This document shows, piece after piece, positions 61,801-64,000 of a DNA stretch of 64,000 nucleotides. The notes beneath the pieces were generated by a model, which saw nothing but the letters and a program-made list of their open reading frames with translations, ran no database searches and was not told the origin of the DNA. This DNA comes from Siphonodentalium dalli (Eukaryota > Mollusca > Scaphopoda > Gadilida > Siphonodentaliidae), in the NCBI GenBank assembly GCA_032622095.1, contig CP136066.1:207536978-207600977 (forward strand). Reading direction: 5' to 3'. The translations under genes and the position numbers were made by a program. Numbering within the stretch: the stretch's first letter is position 1; every line of letters begins with the position of its first letter.

Positions 61801-63890
61801 AAAATTTCTCACTTTTTCGGTTTCCGGATGATATCTCAAGTTTGGATCCTTTAATTGCAAATACCGTTTTTATGTGGATCAGTCATATCACGATACAGGT
61901 CAAGTTCGAATTTGAGTTTGAACCGATGATTTTTCTCAGAGTTATGGGCTTTTCAACTTAGAAAATTCAATTTTTCTTGTAATTTTCTTCATTTTATGCC
62001 AATTTGAGGTTATATTTTTACTTGTAAGAGTTTTTTTAAGATTTGTTTATTTGTATGCATGTCAGTAATGAGACAATGCACAAGTGTCTTATCCATATAC
62101 ATGTAGTATACTTCTACAAAGCCTCCGCTCCAAATGAAGCCACCGGTTCGGGGGACACTAGCCGAGCGGCCTTTTATTTATCTTTGACTTCATCTAACAA
62201 CCCACCAGAGCTCTGTATCATATGTCATTACTCATTTCATAACAGATTTCACTTGGAATGACAACATCTATAAAATTTACTCTCATAGACTCTGGATATT
62301 GGATGTTCACATGGTAATTTATTGATATCATTTAATATATTACATCAACTATTGCAGTAAAATCTTCATATTTTCAAAACAAGATATCACACCTAATTAA
62401 TCGTATAAAACTAAAATAAATGAAAGTGTCAATGACAATTTAATTTTTTTTATTATTTAAATGTTTTTATTTAAAACCGGTATTATTAAAAAAGTAAAAA
62501 AAAAAATTTAATATTTGTTTTGGTTAAATTGAGCAAGGAGTTAAATCTAAAAAAAAAATCACATATTTTTCCAATTAAAAAAAAGAAAGAAGGGTCATAA
62601 CTCCTTTAAAATAAATCGGATCAAACCAATATTCGAACTCGATATGTATTTTGGGCTGAGAAACTTACATAGCAAATTTTTGTTCCAATCAAATAAAAGT
62701 TGTTTGAGTTTTCTGCATTTCGGTTCTGTATCAGCACTTGAGAGGTACATGTAGTACAGCACCCCATCAATCATCAAGTGTTTGTCATTCCGGGTGTCCT
62801 CTCCTTTGTCGAGGGCATCCAGAACTGATGCAATTTCCGGGTCTTTCTTTTGTTCCTCAAGCATATTGAAGTTGGGCTTGTTGAACAAGAGATCAGTAGG
62901 TTGGTAGGCCTTACCAATTTGATTTTTCTCGGCAGCTCCTTGGGAGTTACCTCGCAGCTTGCAAAATGCATGAATTCTAAGTCGAAAAAGGGCCATAACT
63001 CTGTAAAAAAAACTCGGATCAAACCCATATTCGAACTCGATCTGTATTTCTGGGCTGAGAAACCCATATATCAAATTTGGTTCTGATCGGATAGAAAATG
63101 TTTGAGTTATCACATAACACGTAAAGTGTCTACTGTCAGATGGACAGACAGACGGACAGACAAACGATTAGCGGTCAATCCAGACGTCGACACTAAGTGT
63201 ACCATACTATGGTATGGGTACACATAAAAATGGCTAAGGAAATATATTTTGTCAAATTTGCTGTCAAAACGGACCGGGCATCTTTAAATATGTTCTCACG
63301 GCAGCTCATGTCCTTTGTTGTCTCTTTTCCTTACAGATCTGCCTGTGTATTCATTTGATAATACTGGAGGTGTCGCTGCCGAGTTACACTTCACTCAGGG
63401 CGCAGATGTTAAATTCCCACAAAACATCACAGGATTCAACAATGGAGCGACGATGTTCACTAGTAAATCTTCAGACAATAGTAGCGTGGGGACAGTGTTG
63501 ACGTCTCAGTCGAATAATGTTGCCACGACATCAGGTATACAGAGCTCTTCTCTGAATGCGAATCTCAACGCCACTGCCCCCAAAACCATAGACTCTCAGG
63601 GGCTCGCGAGTTTGATAGAGACATTTATGAAAAGCAGCGGCGAAAAACAACCACAAATAATTCTTAATTCTGGGGAAGGTTTGGACTTAGCTTCGGGAGA
63701 AGAGGTTAATATCAGCATAGGCTCTGATAATCAGCAAATGTTTTCAATAAGTTCGCAAGATTTACAGAGTTTCTTGAATGAGAATTGTGGATCGTTATCG
63801 CTTCCATCGGGTGAAATGAACAGCAGTATGCAAGTGGATTCTTATCAAAATGTGGCGGCAGTCGAGAATGTTCATACAGAGAATGAATGA
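40790..63890 (+). CDS. Rel: Class II Rel/NF-kappaB transcription factor (11 coding exons)
   Basis: Coding exons are 40790-40847, 42178-42395, 42987-43132, 44025-44116, 47887-48021, 48208-48306, 50369-50460, 51373-51511, 54720-54797, 55562-55645 and 63337-63890. All introns are GT-AG with matching phases, giving about 564 residues. The protein is a dimeric DNA-binding factor of the Toll/IMD/TNF-type innate immune pathways, held in the cytoplasm by IkappaB and moved to the nucleus on signalling. The N-terminal Rel homology domain spans about residues 23-220. Its DNA recognition loop is [12 protein letters not shown] (63-74), with the redox-sensitive Cys68. The dimerisation (IPT-like) domain spans about 221-325, and the basic NLS is KRKRK (334-338). 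The Ser/Gln/Asn-rich tail has no ankyrin repeats, which places it with Rel/Dorsal/RelA and not with p100/p105/Relish. The start codon is inferred: the frame stays open to the exon's 5' edge, so a longer N-terminus is possible. Confidence 0.95.
40919..41430. mobile_element. Dispersed element K (copy 2)
   Basis: Diverged copy of 9862-10360, with inverted ends (GGGGCATAAAATATTAGATA / TTATTTTATACCC). It lies in Rel intron 1, 71 bp after exon 1. The rest of the intron, 41430-41850, is AT-rich. Confidence 0.7.
41851..42129 (-). mobile_element. Family B MITE
   Basis: CAACCCTTCCATGACTGGAG to CATGAAAGGGTTAA. Two diverged palindromes, the first with a duplicated TTCTCTTA. It ends 48 bp before Rel exon 2. 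Confidence 0.85.
42178..42395 (+). CDS. Rel: Rel exon 2: DNA recognition loop
   Basis: Acceptor gaattttacag, donor aaag|gtaagt. The exon encodes residues 20-92 and includes the [12 protein letters not shown] loop that contacts kappaB DNA. The family consensus PG(E/A) after the loop is conserved as STPG. Position 68 is the redox-regulated cysteine. A family B MITE ends 48 bp before the acceptor. Confidence 0.96.
42428..42582. mobile_element. Family F palindromic MITE, left arm truncated
   Basis: Starts TACAGTAATCGACTCC (ten bases missing) and runs to GAGCATTACTGTA. It has lost about 60 bp of the left arm. It begins 32 bp after the Rel exon 2 donor. Confidence 0.85.
42987..43132 (+). CDS. Rel: Rel exon 3
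   Basis: Acceptor gctttttacag, donor gtgac|gtaagg. It encodes [20 protein letters not shown], then the [11 protein letters not shown] block typical of Rel proteins, and ends in VRDADLV. Two leftover bases complete a threonine with exon 4. Confidence 0.95.
43770..44024 (+). repeat. Dispersed repeat I ending at the Rel exon 4 acceptor
   Basis: AAAAACATAGCTACTAGCGG, CCATCTTGCATGACT and the terminal block CCAAGTTGAGCT..TGACACTTTCATT. The last bases form the pyrimidine tract and AG used by exon 4. Confidence 0.65.
44025..44116 (+). CDS. Rel: Rel exon 4
   Basis: It encodes [20 protein letters not shown] and then [20 protein letters not shown] is a highly conserved Rel landmark. The next exon's phase requires the donor caaa|gtaggt and not the gt four bases later. 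The acceptor tttcatttcag coincides with the end of a dispersed repeat (43770-44024). Confidence 0.93.
44205..45045 (-). mobile_element. Family B MITE with palindrome array (8 units of ~96 bp)
   Basis: Family B ends (GTAACCCTTCCATGATTGG and AATGAAAGGGTTAA) enclose eight tandem ~96-bp units. Each unit is a palindrome (GCATTCTCTTATATATGCGA ... TCGCATATATAAGAGAATAC) plus CCTAACAATATTTACCTTGA. Because 96 is a multiple of 3, the array is open in one frame for 264 codons. I take that frame as non-genic. Confidence 0.9.
45469..45728 (+). mobile_element. Family B MITE
   Basis: TTAACCCTTTCATGGCGGG to TATGGAAGGGTTAA with TTAA duplicated. The flanks resemble a repeat near 12855-12930 that lacks the MITE, which supports a recent insertion. 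Confidence 0.9.
45763..47229. mobile_element. hAT-like element, outer, interrupted
   Basis: TIRs are TAGGGCTGCAACGAT and ATCGTTGCAGCTCTA. Flanking octamers AATTTTAC and AATTTTAT differ at one base. Subterminal TATCACGATACA-type repeats are present. It is split by a second hAT-like element at 45815-46921. No intact transposase. Confidence 0.85.
45815..46921. mobile_element. hAT-like element, inner, 1.1 kb
   Basis: TIRs are TAGTGCTGGGACGGTTG and CAACTGTCCCAGCACTA, with exact 8-bp duplications ATCACGAT at 45807-45814 and 46922-46929. A ~128-codon open frame inside (45868-46254) shows no transposase motif. Confidence 0.9.
47478..47731. mobile_element. Family E element
   Basis: CAAGCCTTGAAATAGTGTG to ACACTATTTCAAGGCTGG, two back-to-back palindromes. 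Target duplication not clear. It lies in Rel intron 4, 155 bp before exon 5. Confidence 0.85.
47887..48021 (+). CDS. Rel: Rel exon 5
   Basis: Acceptor ttttttccag, donor aaga|gtaagt. It encodes [20 protein letters not shown], then [20 protein letters not shown] and IHDK. VRLCFQV and the P.VS.PI.D motif before the dimerisation domain are family hallmarks. Confidence 0.95.
48030..48190 (+). repeat. Repeat J duplicated in Rel intron 5
   Basis: ATTTTCCATTTTAGAGTTAT and TTTTCCATTCTAGAGTTATT recur 125 bp apart, and match 13995. The second copy forms the upstream part of the exon 6 acceptor region. Confidence 0.65.
48208..48306 (+). CDS. Rel: Rel exon 6: start of dimerisation domain
   Basis: Acceptor ttacttgtag, donor aaag|gtatgt. 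It encodes [20 protein letters not shown] and then [16 protein letters not shown]...SG...GGDE.FLLC.K. is the classic opening of the Rel dimerisation domain. The 186-bp intron before it is the shortest in the gene and is made largely of a duplicated repeat. Confidence 0.96.
48647..49092. mobile_element. Family D MITE carrying the shared core
   Basis: TIRs of ~50 bp start TGTGACCCGCCATATCAAAT and read through GTCGGGATTTTTT. Inside lies the same CCCTGTGCCAATG ... CATTGGCACAGGG core found in families A-C, with the first palindrome partly deleted and the second complete. Confidence 0.88.
49140..49410 (-). mobile_element. Family B MITE
   Basis: TTAACCCTTCCATGACTCG to CATGAAAAGGTTAA with TTAA ends and two palindromes. 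It starts only 47 bp after the family D element. Confidence 0.88.
49602..49842. mobile_element. Family E element, left end lost
   Basis: CATTTGCAGAATGAGGTCCC to CTATCTGCAGGCTTGG. The left CAAGCC end has been replaced. Confidence 0.8.
49841..50216 (+). repeat. 188-bp tandem duplication around a half family E element
   Basis: GGCTTTAACTCCTGTTATC at 49841 recurs as GGCTTTAAATCCTGTTATC at 50029, each followed by the same flank and a family E left half. Differences are few, so the duplication is recent. Confidence 0.88.
50068..50320. mobile_element. Family E element, complete
   Basis: CAAGCCTTGAAATAGTGTG to its inverted copy, with exact 8-bp duplications GTCACACT at 50060-50067 and 50321-50328. 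It ends 48 bp before Rel exon 7. Confidence 0.92.
50369..50460 (+). CDS. Rel: Rel exon 7
   Basis: Acceptor ttatttcag, donor ccag|gtaatg. It encodes [20 protein letters not shown] and then [15 protein letters not shown] and the DVHRQ ending are conserved in the dimerisation domain. Confidence 0.95.
50461..51372 (+). other. Rel intron 7, no feature seen
   Basis: 912 bp of AT-rich intron without recognisable repeat, motif or open frame of interest. Confidence 0.6.
51373..51511 (+). CDS. Rel: Rel exon 8: end of dimerisation domain
   Basis: Acceptor tattattacag, donor cctg|gtaaga. It encodes [20 protein letters not shown] and continues [19 protein letters not shown]. The PKA-type site, R-R-P-S in vertebrate RelA/c-Rel, is here KRPT with Thr309. 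FKTPPY and the F.Y.P ending are conserved. Confidence 0.95.
52190..53075 (+). repeat. 57-bp minisatellite, about 15 units
   Basis: Unit CCACCTGGAACCCTTCTAAA, ATATAATAAATAATAACCGG, ACCCCTGTGTTATATAT. Units differ mainly at CTGC/CTTC and ACCGG/ACTGG/ACCAG. The array resumes for part of a unit at 54476-54505 after two Helitron-like elements. Confidence 0.97.
53076..53851 (-). mobile_element. Helitron-like element, first of a head-to-tail pair
   Basis: On the minus strand it ends with the hairpin CCCGGACGAAGTCGGG, a short tail and CTAG|T. Its 5' end is TCTATTATATATTTTGG followed by GATCTGTGTGTG. Non-autonomous, without Rep/helicase. The next element begins at the very next base. Confidence 0.85.
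53852..54475 (-). mobile_element. Helitron-like element, second of the pair
   Basis: Minus-strand 3' hairpin CCCGGACAACGTCGGG then CTCATCGG and CTAG. The 5' end is TCTCATATATATTTTGAAGA with GTCTGTCTGTC after it. Its interior is about four tandem ~121-bp units with CGATAGCTCCACCCGTTTCC and TGCGCATGCGCG. Confidence 0.85.
54720..54797 (+). CDS. Rel: Rel exon 9: nuclear localisation signal
   Basis: Acceptor ttatttgtag, donor gaag|gtacgt. It encodes [20 protein letters not shown] then KSYNSE. EKRKRK is the conserved NLS that IkappaB masks in this family. Confidence 0.94.
54856..55255 (+). mobile_element. Family A MITE
   Basis: Complete copy with TTAA ends and both palindromes, in Rel intron 9. 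It starts 58 bp after the exon 9 donor. Confidence 0.93.
55282..55534 (+). mobile_element. Family B MITE
   Basis: TTAACCCTTTCATGATGGG to CATGGAAGAGTTAA. The first palindrome is deleted in the centre. It lies 26 bp after the family A copy and ends 27 bp before Rel exon 10. Confidence 0.88.
55562..55645 (+). CDS. Rel: Rel exon 10
   Basis: Acceptor gttttcag, donor gaag|gttggt. It encodes [20 protein letters not shown] and then AHRSGPKE, a basic linker after the NLS. Family B and family E transposons lie 27 bp before and 19 bp after it. The assignment rests on splice signals, matching phase on both sides and its position; the sequence itself is not a recognised domain. Confidence 0.82.
55665..55906. 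mobile_element. Family E element, complete
   Basis: CAAGCCTGCAAATAGTGTG to its inverted copy, with exact 8-bp duplications ATTAACCC at 55657-55664 and 55907-55914. It starts 19 bp after the exon 10 donor. Confidence 0.92.
56375..57215 (+). repeat. Dispersed repeat H, tandem units
   Basis: A palindromic start ACCCATACCATAGTATGGTA, a GTCCGTCTGTCTGTC tract, then three units with CATAACTCAA, CCAAATTTGGTAT, CAGATCGAGTTCGAATATGG and GAGTTATG(G/A)CCC. The rest of the intron to 58298 is AT-rich; it has a recurring (TT)AACCC motif but no element that I can define. Confidence 0.75.
58353..59193 (+). repeat. 29-bp minisatellite, about 29 units
   Basis: Unit TTTTGATGTAATATGGGTGA then TTGTGTGAG. Two variant types (GTGAG or GTGG, GATGTAAT or GACGTATT) alternate in a pattern that suggests higher-order duplication. 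Confidence 0.97.
59263..59543. mobile_element. Family E element, long variant
   Basis: CAAGCCTGCAAATAGTGTC to CAGGCTTG. Flanks GGTAAATT and GGCAAGTT agree at 6 of 8 positions. The left palindrome is deleted, and the spacer matches 5560 and 21871. Confidence 0.82.
59613..60880 (+). other. Rel intron 10 segment, no feature seen
   Basis: AT-rich intron. Short open frames show no recognisable motif. Confidence 0.55.
60885..61960 (+). repeat. Dispersed repeat H, about seven tandem units
   Basis: Units of ~130-180 bp with GGTTTCCGGATGATAACTTT, ACCAAATTTGGT, ACAGGTCAAGTTCGAATT and GAGTTATGGCCCTTTTT. It opens with a T-run and CCGTGCGTCGTGCCGTGCG. Positions 61960-62590 hold AT-rich DNA only. Confidence 0.85.
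62590..63226 (-). repeat. Dispersed repeat H, inverted copy with an insert
   Basis: Reverse-complement copy of the 56375 repeat, ending in ACCATACTATGGTATGGGTA. It contains a foreign ~250-bp stretch of retrotransposon origin at 62712-62963. It ends 110 bp before Rel exon 11. Confidence 0.75.
62712..62963 (-). pseudogene. LTR-retrotransposon pol fragment (pre-integrase region)
   Basis: The minus-strand frame reads ...[20 protein letters not shown]... and [14 protein letters not shown]. The spacing of (Q)KKDPE...L and the (V/I)DGVLYY block match the segment just before the H2C2 zinc motif of Ty3/gypsy-type integrases. The HHCC motif and catalytic core are absent. It is a short, dead piece embedded in repeat H. 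Confidence 0.6.
63337..63890 (+). CDS. Rel: Rel exon 11: C-terminal tail and stop
   Basis: Acceptor ttttccttacag is followed by [20 protein letters not shown]; the TGA stop is at 63888-63890. The 183-residue tail is rich in Ser, Asn, Gln and Gly, has no ankyrin repeats and carries scattered acidic residues. [13 protein letters not shown] (517-529) mixes acidic and bulky hydrophobic residues in the manner of short activation motifs. That it is the transactivation domain is inference. Confidence 0.93.
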
Positions 63891-63918
63891 ACACAGATGT
63901 TGAGATCGGAAAATGGAC

Positions 63919-64000
63919 TTAACCCTTTCATGACGGGAGCTGCGCTGGTGCAGCATTAAAGATCCTCCGCATATATAAGAGAATGCATTCGCACAGGTTT
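63919..64000 (+). mobile_element. Family B MITE in the Rel 3' UTR, cut by the window end
   Basis: TTAACCCTTTCATGACGGG starts 29 bp after the Rel stop. GCTGCGCTGGTGCAGC can form a hairpin, followed by CATTAAAGATCC. The palindrome is reduced to one arm. It continues beyond the window. Confidence 0.88.
63955..63960 (+). promoter_or_regulatory. Candidate polyadenylation hexamer ATTAAA
   Basis: ATTAAA is 65 nt after the Rel stop, at the same place inside a family B MITE as the hexamer after DYNC2LI1. The window ends 40 bp later, so other signals may lie beyond it. Confidence 0.3.

Noticed and set aside
1..64000. Bacterial operon, phage or defence island
   Set aside because: Intron-split genes with GT-AG splice sites, dynein-2 and Rel proteins, and MITE-dense AT-rich DNA show an animal nuclear genome. 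No prokaryotic gene arrangement is present.

Overview
The window is animal nuclear DNA. It is AT-rich, intron-rich and packed with short palindromic transposons. It looks like a lophotrochozoan, most likely a mollusc. That assignment is inference: it rests on the low-GC introns, the abundance of MITEs and Helitrons, and repeat families built around blocks of the 'ATAACTTTAGTA ... GTTATGGCCC' type. The species cannot be fixed from the sequence alone.

Two protein-coding genes can be reconstructed exon by exon, both on the + strand, with GT-AG introns and matching phases throughout. (1) Positions 272-19073 hold the last seven coding exons of DYNC2LI1, the light intermediate chain of the cytoplasmic dynein-2 motor for retrograde intraflagellar transport. 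The gene starts upstream of the window. (2) Positions 40790-63890 hold a complete-looking coding sequence in eleven exons, about 564 residues, for a class II Rel/NF-kappaB transcription factor (Rel/Dorsal/RelA type). It has a full Rel homology domain and a basic nuclear localisation signal, and no ankyrin repeats. The two genes have no evident functional link.

Between them, about 19.1-40.8 kb, no further gene was recognised. The stretch holds tandem repeats, MITEs, a Helitron ending about 370 bp before the first recognised Rel exon, and a few possible regulatory or 5'-UTR sequences that remain speculative.

Most of the remaining sequence is mobile DNA. Families A, B and C have ends beginning TTAACCCTT and TTAA-like target duplications. 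Family D has TGTGACCCGCC ends. All four carry the same internal core, CCCTGTGCCAATG...CATTGGCACAGGG, containing one or more ~67-bp palindromes. Family E has CAAGCC ends and true 8-bp target duplications. Family F is a near-perfect ~200-bp palindrome with TA duplications. There are hAT-like elements with 8-bp duplications, two of them nested, and three Helitron-like elements. Two of the Helitrons lie head to tail and sit exactly between an A and a T inside a 57-bp minisatellite. Several elements lie within 20-50 bp of exons, and the same family B element follows the stop codon of both genes, in the same orientation, supplying an ATTAAA hexamer. I saw no tRNA, rRNA or CRISPR array, and nothing prokaryotic.
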